A stretch of DNA of 6,773 nucleotides from Gammaproteobacteria bacterium (lineage in GTDB: Bacteria; Pseudomonadota; Gammaproteobacteria; Eutrophobiales; Eutrophobiaceae): assembly GCA_012270695.1 (NCBI GenBank), contig JAAXHV010000176.1, positions 1 through 6,773 of the forward strand, written 5' to 3'. Below are positions 1-6,356 of the stretch, piece by piece (position 1 is the first letter of the stretch; the number at the start of each line of letters is the position of its first letter). A program made the position numbers and the translations under genes. Under the pieces are notes generated by a model. That model ran no database searches. It was given only the letters and a program-made list of their open reading frames with translations, and had not been told where the DNA came from.

Positions 1-7
1 TGCCCCC

Positions 8-1072
8 TCATGGAATGAGGCGGTAGTAGTGACCGTCAGGATTTTCCAACGGCTCCAGGGTTCTTCCCAGACTGATGGTTTGTACTACAACCGGTTCCCC
101 GCCATGGGCCGTCAATGCCAGTTTAACCTCCCCGGTCCGCACTTCCATGACATGGACTTCGCTGATCGAACTCAAGGAGTTCAGGTAGCCGATCAGACGT
201 GCATAGTGTTCGACAGAATTAACGCCAGCGACTGTTATTTCAATGTCGCCCAACAGGGTGTAGCTGCTTGTTCGGACAAATTCGGCGCCCAGGATATCGA
301 CAAAACCGTTAAAACCCTCTTCCAGGGCGACTTCCAGCAGGTCGGTTTCAGTTGTCCATTCATGGCTCAGCCCGTCACCCCCGTAACTTCTCCACCTGCC
401 TTCCCATATACCGGGAACGGGGGATCTCACGCTTGCCGTGAGGATTATGTCAGCGTTGTACCTGCCGGATGCGGCCATAATCGGCTCCTGAAAACCGAGC
501 CATACGTCGCCGGGTTGTATTTGTGTCTTATCATTGAGGTCCTGCAGCGGAAACAGGATAGGGACGCCGCGCTGTTGCGCAAGATCGTGCACAAGTTGCA
601 ATAATTCCGGTGCGCTCTCCGCCTCGGCAAACAGTCTCCGGTTCGCCCGCTCCAGCGCCAGCCAGATCAGAATGGATGGCCGTTCCTTATCCCAGACCGG
701 TATCCCCGATTCGCGCAACGATTTATTCAAGTTTTCTTCATCGAATTTAACGGCAAGACGCCATTTATTCGGGGGCGGCAATCCGGTCGAGGCTGGCATT
801 TCCACTTGAATTTCCCGGTAACGGTATTGTTGAACAAATTTATCTGCCTGACCCAGGATCGACTGTAGTTCAGGGTTGGCCGACACGTTACGCCCACCTG
901 TCAGCTTTACCAGTACCCTGCCCAGACATGCCTGGATTGCAGCCGTTCTGCCTTCATTCGATTGATCAGCGACGATGGTCTCCGCTTCGTACAGACCCGA
1001 CACCTTGATTGCGTGGCCCGGCAACGGGCCTAAGCAGCACAGACAGCAAAAAATCCGCAATGCTTTTTTCAT
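8..1072 (-). CDS. DUF2066 domain-containing exported protein
   Basis: Encodes 354 residues with no known biochemical role. The assignment to the DUF2066 family rests on the start of the mature protein (VSGLYEAE at 24-31, then a conserved block ending LVKLTGG at 54-60), on the segment LRESGIPVWDKERPSILIWL (119-138), and on the usual family length. The N-terminus MKKALRIFCC followed by a hydrophobic stretch and GHA at 19-21 looks like a Sec signal peptide cleaved after A21, so the product is probably periplasmic. Four Cys (9, 10, 12, 13) sit in the signal but form no clean lipobox. The frame stays open 25 codons further upstream to 1147. I chose the ATG at 1072 because it places the signal peptide at the terminus and is preceded by GAAGG, although that spacing is very short. 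A divergent neighbour of purM; in Pseudomonas a homologue lies next to purM and hda, as I recall. Confidence 0.85.
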   Translation of the reverse strand: MKKALRIFCCLCCLGPLPGHAIKVSGLYEAETIVADQSNEGRTAAIQACLGRVLVKLTGGRNVSANPELQSILGQADKFVQQYRYREIQVEMPASTGLPPPNKWRLAVKFDEENLNKSLRESGIPVWDKERPSILIWLALERANRRLFAEAESAPELLQLVHDLAQQRGVPILFPLQDLNDKTQIQPGDVWLGFQEPIMAASGRYNADIILTASVRSPVPGIWEGRWRSYGGDGLSHEWTTETDLLEVALEEGFNGFVDILGAEFVRTSSYTLLGDIEITVAGVNSVEHYARLIGYLNSLSSISEVHVMEVRTGEVKLALTAHGGEPVVVQTISLGRTLEPLENPDGHYYRLIP

Positions 1073-1114
1073 ACCTTCAAGCTGTATAAGATCTGGAACT
1101 GTATCAACCATCAC

Positions 1115-1122
1115 ATTATAGT
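1115..1122. promoter_or_regulatory. Overlapping divergent -10 elements, DUF2066 gene and purM
   Basis: In the 82-bp divergent gap the plus strand reads TATAGT at 1117-1122. The minus strand reads a perfect TATAAT over 1115-1120, so two -10-like hexamers share four base pairs. For purM a weak -35 (TGGAAC, 1094-1099) lies 17 bp upstream. For the minus-strand gene no good -35 is visible at 16-18 bp. If both are used, RNA polymerase could occupy only one at a time. I see no E. coli-type PurR operator in the gap. This is inferred from consensus matching only. Confidence 0.4.
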
Positions 1123-1154
1123 ATCGTACTTCATGTCCGAATATCATCGTATCT

Positions 1155-2213
1155 ATGAAGCATTCCGACTATGAAGCCGCCGGGGTCAGTATCGACCGGG
1201 GAAACGAACTGGTAGCCAATATTAAATCCCTGGCGCGAGCTACGCATCGCCCTGGGGTATTGGCCGAATTGGGCGGTTTCGGCGCGCTATTTGACCTTTC
1301 CGCGACAAATTATCGCCGACCTGTGCTGGTTTCCGGCGCCGATGGCGTAGGGACAAAAATCAAACTGGCGATAGAACTCGGCAGACATGACACCATTGGT
1401 ATCGACCTGGTTGCCATGTGCGTTAACGATATCCTGGTGCAGGGCGCCGAACCCCTGTTCTTTCTCGATTATTTTGCCTGTTCCAGGCTGGATGTTGCTA
1501 CGGCGACGGACGTCGTGAAGGGCATTGCCCGGGGTTGCCAACTCTCCGGCTGTGCCTTGATTGGAGGTGAAACCGCGGAAATGCCGGGGATGTACCAACC
1601 CGGTGAATACGACCTAGCCGGTTTTTGCGTAGGTGTGGCAGAAAAAGATGAAATCATCACCGGTAAAGAAGTAACACAGGGGGATATCCTGATTGCCCTT
1701 CCCTCCAGCGGACCACACGCAAACGGCTTTTCCCTGATCCGTAAAATTCTGGCCGACTCCGGGACTTCTTTGACCGACAAGCTGGATGGTATCCCGTTCT
1801 CGGAATTATTGCTGGAACCGACGCGTATTTACAAGAACGTCATCTCCGCATTGTTGCCGGAGGTAAACCTGAAGGCGATTGCACATATTACAGGCGGAGG
1901 CTTGACCGAAAACATACCCCGGGTCCTTCCCGAACACGTTCGCGCTGAAATCGACCTGGACAGCTGGCGCTGGCCTGACATATTCCATTGGCTGCAGAAA
2001 ACAGGCAAGGTCGAAGCCAAGGAAATGTATCGGACTTTTAACTGCGGTATCGGTATGGTGCTGGTAGTGGGTCCTGGTGAGGCGGAAAAAACCCTCGGAT
2101 TATTACGGGCAACAGGCGAACCGGCGTGGCGTCTCGGCACAATCCGGGAGCATGATGGCAAAGCCGGGCGGGTCAGCCCGGATATCTCACCAATCGACCC
2201 GGTGCTCGCGTAG
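1155..2213 (+). CDS. purM: Phosphoribosylformylglycinamidine cyclo-ligase (AIR synthetase)
   Basis: Cytosolic enzyme of de novo purine synthesis that closes the imidazole ring, converting formylglycinamidine ribonucleotide to aminoimidazole ribonucleotide using ATP. The 352 residues match the family length (about 345) from end to end. Visible PurM motifs in order are SGADGVGTKIK (60-70), MCVNDILVQGAEP (88-100), ALIGGETAEMPGMY (134-147), SSGPHANGFSLIR (184-196), HITGGGLTENIPRV (244-257) and FNCGIGM (295-301). The ATG at 1155 fits the family N-terminus (AAGVSIDRGNELV at 8-20), but no purine-rich Shine-Dalgarno sequence precedes it. In many gammaproteobacteria purN follows purM. Here the next gene is prpC on the opposite strand, 17 bp after the stop, so purN must lie elsewhere if present. 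No convincing terminator follows. Confidence 0.97.
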   Translation: MKHSDYEAAGVSIDRGNELVANIKSLARATHRPGVLAELGGFGALFDLSATNYRRPVLVSGADGVGTKIKLAIELGRHDTIGIDLVAMCVNDILVQGAEPLFFLDYFACSRLDVATATDVVKGIARGCQLSGCALIGGETAEMPGMYQPGEYDLAGFCVGVAEKDEIITGKEVTQGDILIALPSSGPHANGFSLIRKILADSGTSLTDKLDGIPFSELLLEPTRIYKNVISALLPEVNLKAIAHITGGGLTENIPRVLPEHVRAEIDLDSWRWPDIFHWLQKTGKVEAKEMYRTFNCGIGMVLVVGPGEAEKTLGLLRATGEPAWRLGTIREHDGKAGRVSPDISPIDPVLA

Positions 2214-2230
2214 GATTTTTGACGTGCGCG

Positions 2231-3382
2231 CTACCTGTTTTCTACCGGGACGAACTCCACCTTATCTTCCGGCCCGGTGTAGTTGGCGCTGGGCCGTATT
2301 ATTTTTCCATCCTGCCGCTGTTCAATTATATGCGCGGCCCAGCCAGTGACTCGCGACATAACGAATATCGGCGTAAACATAGGGGTGGGAATGCCCATCA
2401 TGTGATAGGACACCGCGGAGAACCAGTCCAGGTTCGGGAACATCTTCTTGACTTCCCACATCACGGTCTCCAATCTTTCGGCGATGTTGAACAGGTTCAT
2501 ATCCCCGTTATCAACGGAGAGCCTTTTGGCGACACGTTTTATGACTTCGTTGCGGGGGTCGGCGATGGTATAAACAGGATGGCCGAACCCGATCACGATC
2601 TCTTTCCGGTCGAGGCGTTCCCGGATGTCTGCTTCGGCCTCATCCGGCGAGGTATAGCGTTGCTGGATTTCCATAGCCACTTCATTGGCGCCGCCGTGCC
2701 TGGGGCCGCGCAGCGCGCCGATGGCGCCGGTAACGGCCGAATAAATATCCGACCCCGTTCCAGCGATGACCCGGCCGGCGAAGGTCGAGGCGTTGAACTC
2801 ATGTTCGGCATACAGGATCAGGGAGGTGTGCATGGCCCGTACCCACAACTCGGAGGGAGGTTCGCCGTGCAGCATGTGCAGGAAGTGGCCGCCGATGGAA
2901 TCATCTCCGGTATTCTCGTCAATGCGCTTGCCGTGCTGGCTGAAGTGGTGCCAGTATGCCAGCATGGAAGGAAATGCAGCCAATAACCGGTCCGCTATTT
3001 CCCGTGCTTCAGTTGCCGTATGCCCAACGGATTCCGACGCGACAGCGCCCAGGAGTGAGCAGCCGGTCCTGAGAACATCCATCGGCGCGGCAGTCGCAGG
3101 CAACAACTCCATCCCGGCCTTGACCAGGTCCGGCAGCCTCCTCAAACCGGCCAGTTTCATCTTGTAGCTATCCAGTTCCGTCAGGGTGGGCAGCCGCTCA
3201 TGCAGCAACAAATGTGCGATCTCTTCAAATTCACAGGTCTCGGCAATATCCAGGATATCGTAGCCGCGATAGGACAGGTCATTACCGCTGCGTCCCACCG
3301 TGCATAAGGCGGTATTTCCGGCCGGCACGCCGGACAGGGAGACTGATTTCTTGGGTTTGAAACTGCTGCCTGCCGCACTCAT
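2231..3382 (-). CDS. prpC: 2-methylcitrate synthase
   Basis: Condenses propionyl-CoA with oxaloacetate to 2-methylcitrate, the entry step of the methylcitrate cycle for propionate breakdown in the cytosol. The 383-residue protein has the citrate synthase fold. The N-terminal signature SGVPAGNTALCTVGRSGNDL (17-36) followed by SYRGYDILD (37-45) is typical of methylcitrate synthases and short bacterial citrate synthases. Expected active-site residues are present: His194 in YAEHEFNAST, His229 in GPRHGGANE, His268 in GFGHPVY, Arg277 in DPRN, Asp319 in LDWFSAV and Arg344 in SRVTGW. The start codon overlaps the prpB stop as ATGA, indicating translational coupling, with AGGA nearby inside prpB. The prpB partner decides between methylcitrate synthase and ordinary citrate synthase. 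No prpD or acnD/prpF follows; the next gene is convergent purM. Confidence 0.95.
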   Translation of the reverse strand: MSAAGSSFKPKKSVSLSGVPAGNTALCTVGRSGNDLSYRGYDILDIAETCEFEEIAHLLLHERLPTLTELDSYKMKLAGLRRLPDLVKAGMELLPATAAPMDVLRTGCSLLGAVASESVGHTATEAREIADRLLAAFPSMLAYWHHFSQHGKRIDENTGDDSIGGHFLHMLHGEPPSELWVRAMHTSLILYAEHEFNASTFAGRVIAGTGSDIYSAVTGAIGALRGPRHGGANEVAMEIQQRYTSPDEAEADIRERLDRKEIVIGFGHPVYTIADPRNEVIKRVAKRLSVDNGDMNLFNIAERLETVMWEVKKMFPNLDWFSAVSYHMMGIPTPMFTPIFVMSRVTGWAAHIIEQRQDGKIIRPSANYTGPEDKVEFVPVENR

Positions 3383-4257
3383 TCCGGCGTGTCCTGGAGA
3401 AACAAGGCATCCACTTTCCGTTCGTATTCGTGGTAGCCCAACAGGTCGTACAGGTCTTCCCGCGTCTGCATGGAGTCAATGACACTGCGCTGGTGGCCGT
3501 CAGCCAGGACAGCCTGGTAGAACTTCATGGCAGCCTTGTTCATCGCCCGGTAAGCGCCGCAACAGTACAACACTATGTCAACGCCTGCCTCGCCCAACTC
3601 CTGCGTCGAGAACAGGGGAGTTTTGCCAAATTCGGTGACGTTTGCCAGGAACGGCGCCGGGATTTGTGCGCGTAAGGTGCGGTACTGGTCCAGGGTTGTT
3701 ACCGCCTCCGGGAAGATCATATCGGCGCCGGCTTCAATACAGGCATTGGCCCGTTCTATCACGGCCTGCAGACCCTCTACCGCCAGGGCGTCGGTCCTCG
3801 CCATGATGACAAAACCGTCGTCGTAACGGGCATCCACCGCGGCCTTGATGCGGTCCACCATCTCTTCCTGGGAGACGATGGCCTTGTTGGGCCGGTGTCC
3901 GCAACGCTTTTCCGCCACCTGATCTTCGATATGCATGGCCGCGGCGCCGGCTTTTGCCAGGCTTCGGGTTGTCCGGGCAATATTGAAGGCGCTGCCAAAA
4001 CCCGTATCCGCGTCCACCAGCAGCGGCAGTTCACAGGCGTCCGTAATACGCCGTATATCCGTCAGCAGGTCCTCCAGGGTACTGATCCCCAGGTCGGGTA
4101 TGCCAAGGGAATTGGCAGCCAGTCCGCCCCCGGACAGGTAAATCGCCTTATGCCCCGCCCGTTCCGCCATGCGCGCGGCGAGGGCAGTAATCGTGCCGAC
4201 CACCTGCAACGGCTTGTTATCTGTAACAGCTTGTCGAAATTTATTTGCCGAATTCAT
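3379..4257 (-). CDS. prpB: 2-methylisocitrate lyase
   Basis: Cleaves 2-methylisocitrate to pyruvate and succinate, the last step of the methylcitrate cycle. The 292 residues match the E. coli enzyme length (296) and the isocitrate lyase/PEP mutase superfamily barrel. Visible motifs are SGGGLAANSLGIPDLG (42-57) at the substrate site, VDADTGFG (81-88) with the metal-binding aspartates, the catalytic loop KRCGH (117-121, nucleophilic Cys119), ARTDA (153-157), and NVTEFGKTP (206-214). The short KRCGH loop and small size separate it from the larger true isocitrate lyases. It is the first full-length gene of a prpB-prpC pair. Its ATG is preceded by GGAAG about 10 nt upstream and overlaps the stop of a 22-codon leader frame in an ATGA junction. 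I see no adjacent prpR or GntR-type regulator gene. Confidence 0.96.
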   Translation of the reverse strand: MNSANKFRQAVTDNKPLQVVGTITALAARMAERAGHKAIYLSGGGLAANSLGIPDLGISTLEDLLTDIRRITDACELPLLVDADTGFGSAFNIARTTRSLAKAGAAAMHIEDQVAEKRCGHRPNKAIVSQEEMVDRIKAAVDARYDDGFVIMARTDALAVEGLQAVIERANACIEAGADMIFPEAVTTLDQYRTLRAQIPAPFLANVTEFGKTPLFSTQELGEAGVDIVLYCCGAYRAMNKAAMKFYQAVLADGHQRSVIDSMQTREDLYDLLGYHEYERKVDALFLQDTPE

Positions 4258-4322
4258 ATCACAAATACTTCCAGAGGATGAAGTCTATTCGGTTCTGGCT
4301 TCTTCTTCAATTTTGTATCCAT
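4254..4322 (-). CDS. Candidate 22-residue leader peptide overlapping prpB start
   Basis: A short frame begins with ATG right after GAAAGGAGAT. It encodes MDTKLKKKPEPN then RLHPLEVFVI, and ends in a TGA that shares four bases (ATGA) with the prpB start codon. The Shine-Dalgarno match (AAGGAG) is strong but sits only 2 nt from the ATG, closer than usual. The peptide is basic at its N-terminus and hydrophobic at its end, with no signal peptide. The ATGA overlap copies the prpB-prpC junction, which suggests translational coupling and a regulatory leader or a tiny coupled protein. I do not recognise a family. It could also be chance, or the tail of a gene broken by the palindromic element that starts 31 bp upstream of its ATG. 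Confidence 0.4.
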   Translation of the reverse strand: MDTKLKKKPEPNRLHPLEVFVI

Positions 4323-4352
4323 ATCTCCTTTCCCATTTTTTTCAAATACGCG

Positions 4353-4513
4353 AGTACCCTTTCCAGTTAATATTGACATGTTCAGCGGGTCGGGAAGCGG
4401 TTGAGCGCCAGGCGCGCCGCGCAGGGAATGGCGCGCCATTCCCTGCGGACTGCGCCTTGTCTTGGCGCCGCTGTGTCGCTCTGAACATGTCAATATTAAC
4501 TGGAAAGGGTACT
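4353..4513. mobile_element. 161-bp palindromic MITE-like element
   Basis: The left arm 4353-4385 and right arm 4481-4513 are perfect 33-bp inverted repeats, starting AGTACCCTTTCCAG and ending TGACATGTTCAG inward. A second perfect 26-bp palindrome (4421-4446, core GGCGCGCC) lies at almost the same centre. The segments between are partly complementary (AGGCGC/GCGCCT, and AGCGG with CCGCT), so the whole piece could fold into one long hairpin. There is no coding capacity. The arms end at TA (4355-4356 and 4510-4511), which could be a duplicated TA target inside a palindromic AGTACT site, as for IS630/mariner-type insertions. The family assignment is inference. The element separates prpB from hemB and may also limit read-through between them. 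Confidence 0.65.
4421..4446. repeat. Perfect 26-bp central palindrome
   Basis: The sequence GCAGGGAATGGCG is followed directly by its exact reverse complement, with no loop base. It forms the tip of the larger palindromic element, and its centre (4433.5) nearly coincides with the centre of the outer arms (4433). The core octamer GGCGCGCC also occurs 19 bp to the left at 4411-4418, allowing an alternative fold. Confidence 0.9.
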
Positions 4514-4533
4514 AGGGTGAATTATGGAGACAA

Positions 4534-4563
4534 TTGATATCAAAAGCTATGTGTTAGTATGAT
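4534..4563 (+). promoter_or_regulatory. Predicted sigma70 promoter for hemB
   Basis: TTGATA at 4534-4539 and TATGAT at 4558-4563 are each one mismatch from consensus and are separated by 18 bp. They lie wholly between the palindromic element and hemB, so hemB transcription need not cross the hairpin. The untranslated leader would be about 20 nt. Confidence 0.55.
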
Positions 4564-4581
4564 CTGTCGGAATATTGATTT

Positions 4582-4585
4582 GGAG
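4582..4585 (+). promoter_or_regulatory. hemB ribosome binding site
   Basis: GGAG lies 5 nt before the ATG at 4591. This supports that start, which also matches the usual length and N-terminus of the family. Confidence 0.7.
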
Positions 4586-4590
4586 TAGAC

Positions 4591-5592
4591 ATGTCAGGTT
4601 TATATTCGGGAGATTACCCCGCGCTGCGATTGCGCCGGATGCGGGAGCATGATTTCACCCGGCGTCTGATGCGGGAGACGACGCTCACGGTTGCTGATCT
4701 TATCTGTCCTGTTTTCGTCATTGAGGGTAGCAGGCAACGCCAACCGGTCCCTGCCATGCCGGGCATTGAACGGCTCAGCATTGACCTGCTTGTCGAAGAG
4801 GCTGACGCGATCGCGGAGCTCGGGATCCCCGCTGTTGCCCTGTTTCCCGTGACCCCGGAACAGAAAAAAACCGAAGATGGCAGAGAAGCCTGGAACCCGA
4901 ACGGGTTGGTGCAGGTTGCGGCAAGAGAACTCAAGGCTGCTGTGCCCGAACTGGGCGTCATCGCTGATGTAGCCTTGGATCCGTTTACCAGTCATGGCCA
5001 TGACGGACTGCTCGATGAAAATGGTTACGTGGTTAACGACGCCACCATCGATGTCCTGGTACGGCAGGCATTATCAGAGGCTGAGGCCGGGATCGATATC
5101 GTTGCGCCTTCCGATATGATGGACGGTCGCATCGGCGCCATCCGCAAGGCACTTGACGAAGCCGGCCATATCAATACCCGCATACTTGCCTACTCGGCAA
5201 AATACGCCTCCGGGTTTTACGGCCCGTTCCGGGACGCCGTGGGCTCGTCGGCAAACCTGGGGAAAGGCGGTAAGCAGACCTACCAGATGGACCCGGCCAA
5301 TTCCGACGAGGCGTTACGGGAAGTCGCGCTGGATATCAGGGAAGGCGCGGACATGGTCATGGTCAAGCCCGGCCTGCCCTACCTGGACATCATCCAGCGG
5401 GTAAAAACCGAATTCGGCATGCCTACCTTTGCCTATAACGTCAGCGGCGAATACTCTATGATCAAAGCTGCCGCAGAACAGGGTTGGCTTGATGAGAAAA
5501 CCGTAGTGCTGGAAACCTTATCATCCTTCAAACGAGCGGGCGCGGACGGGATATTGACTTATTTTGCCAGACAGGCAGCCGAGTGGCTGTAG
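4591..5592 (+). CDS. hemB: Delta-aminolevulinic acid dehydratase (porphobilinogen synthase)
   Basis: Condenses two 5-aminolevulinate molecules to porphobilinogen, the first common step of tetrapyrrole (heme, siroheme, cobalamin) synthesis in the cytosol. The 333 residues match the family length. The two Schiff-base lysines are visible: Lys204 in AYSAKYASGFYGPFRDA and Lys259 in MVMVKPGLPYLD. The metal-site region reads DVALDPFTSHGHDG (126-139), with Ala128, Asp130 and Asp138 where zinc enzymes carry three cysteines. This is therefore the magnesium-dependent, cysteine-free class known from Pseudomonas aeruginosa. The N-terminal arm (ALRLRRMREHDFTRRLMRET, 11-30) is typical for octamer assembly. 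The gene appears monocistronic, with its own promoter, a good ribosome binding site and a terminator. Confidence 0.97.
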   Translation: MSGLYSGDYPALRLRRMREHDFTRRLMRETTLTVADLICPVFVIEGSRQRQPVPAMPGIERLSIDLLVEEADAIAELGIPAVALFPVTPEQKKTEDGREAWNPNGLVQVAARELKAAVPELGVIADVALDPFTSHGHDGLLDENGYVVNDATIDVLVRQALSEAEAGIDIVAPSDMMDGRIGAIRKALDEAGHINTRILAYSAKYASGFYGPFRDAVGSSANLGKGGKQTYQMDPANSDEALREVALDIREGADMVMVKPGLPYLDIIQRVKTEFGMPTFAYNVSGEYSMIKAAAEQGWLDEKTVVLETLSSFKRAGADGILTYFARQAAEWL

Positions 5593-5602
5593 TTATTTTT
5601 TT
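5575..5602 (+). terminator. Rho-independent terminator of hemB
   Basis: CAGCC (5576-5580), loop GAGT and GGCTG (5585-5589) form a perfect 5-bp stem, extendable by one G-T pair. It is followed after the TAG stop by TTATTTTTTT (5593-5602). The stem lies inside the last codons of hemB, so the signal overlaps the coding end. The stem is short but the T-tract is strong. It lies in the 21-bp convergent gap and on the far side overlaps nothing of the neighbouring gene. Confidence 0.65.
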
Positions 5603-5613
5603 CTATCGTTTTG

Positions 5614-6327
5614 TTAAAACAGTTCGTCCAGAAAGTTCAGTAGAGTTTGCCAGGAGCGTTTGTCGGCATTCTTGTTGTAGATCGCACCCAGGACGGGGTC
5701 GTTCGCCGCCGGATTGGTAAAGGCGTGCAAGGTATTGCCGTAGACGTGTATCTGCCAGTCTGCGCCCGCTTCCGTCAGCTCTTTCTCAAGCGCAACCACT
5801 GCGTCGACGGGCACCATGGGATCGTCATGTCCGTGTAACGCCAGCACTTTAGCCTTTATTTTAGTACCTGCCGTGTTACCCGGCGCGCCGAATAAACCGT
5901 GGAAACTGGCTACGCCCTTGATGTCCGTGCCGATACGTGCCAGGTCCAGGACACACAGGCCGCCGAAACAGAAACCGATGGCGGCTATCCGATCATTATC
6001 CACTTCAGGCAAGGATTTCAGGGTTTCAAGCGCCGTCGTCGAACGCGATTGCAACAAGGCCCGATCGTCCAGGAAAGGCTGCATCAAACCGGCGTTCTCT
6101 TCCACACTATTGCCCAATACCCCCTTGCCGTAAAGGTCTGCGGCGAAACCCACGTAGCCCAACTCAGCCAGCGCGCGGGCTTTGTCACATTCAAATTCAC
6201 TGCGTCCGGCCCAGGCATGTACAACCATGACTGCTGGCCTTGCCCCATCTTCTGTATCATCACAGGCGAGGAAGCCCTCCAGGCTAGCCCCCGCGTGCTC
6301 ATATTCAACCAGTCGTTCTTGGATCAT
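5614..6327 (-). CDS. Dienelactone hydrolase family protein
   Basis: A 237-residue cytosolic alpha/beta hydrolase of the dienelactone hydrolase family. The catalytic triad is visible as Cys120 in the nucleophile elbow GFCFGG (118-123), Asp169 in HGHDDPMVP (165-173) and His201 in NTLHAFTNP (198-206). An oxyanion-side motif VVHAWAGRSEF lies at 35-45. The length is normal. No signal peptide is seen. The ATG at 6327 follows GGAG at a spacing of 8 nt. No chlorocatechol-pathway genes lie nearby, so the physiological substrate cannot be assigned; many such homologues are general ester or lactone hydrolases of unknown role. It is convergent with hemB and lies in the same direction as ntrC, 248 bp upstream. 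No clear promoter or terminator of its own was seen. Confidence 0.9.
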   Translation of the reverse strand: MIQERLVEYEHAGASLEGFLACDDTEDGARPAVMVVHAWAGRSEFECDKARALAELGYVGFAADLYGKGVLGNSVEENAGLMQPFLDDRALLQSRSTTALETLKSLPEVDNDRIAAIGFCFGGLCVLDLARIGTDIKGVASFHGLFGAPGNTAGTKIKAKVLALHGHDDPMVPVDAVVALEKELTEAGADWQIHVYGNTLHAFTNPAANDPVLGAIYNKNADKRSWQTLLNFLDELF

Positions 6328-6356
6328 GTGTCAGTCTCCAGTTATCGTATTGATTA

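Noticed and set aside
1073..1147. Longer DUF2066 start at 1147
   Set aside because: It would bury the signal peptide 25 residues inside the protein and leave almost no room for a promoter; ATG 1072 fits better.
2164..2181. CCGGGC/GCCCGG hairpin near the end of purM as a terminator
   Set aside because: No T-tract follows the stem on either strand; the short T-run at 2216-2220 is about 35 bp away.
2219..2986. 255-codon plus-strand open frame across prpC
   Set aside because: It is a shadow of prpC, whose motifs and full length are clear on the minus strand.
4169..4537. Plus-strand frame through the palindrome, and its minus-strand partner 4254-4493, both containing LNMSILTGKGTRV
   Set aside because: The shared peptide is just the two inverted arms read on opposite strands; there is no independent coding support.
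5608..5620. GTTTT-GTT-AAAAC mini-hairpin at the end of the hydrolase gene
   Set aside because: The stem is AT-rich and short, and on the minus strand it is followed by an A-run rather than a T-run, so it is not a credible terminator for that gene.
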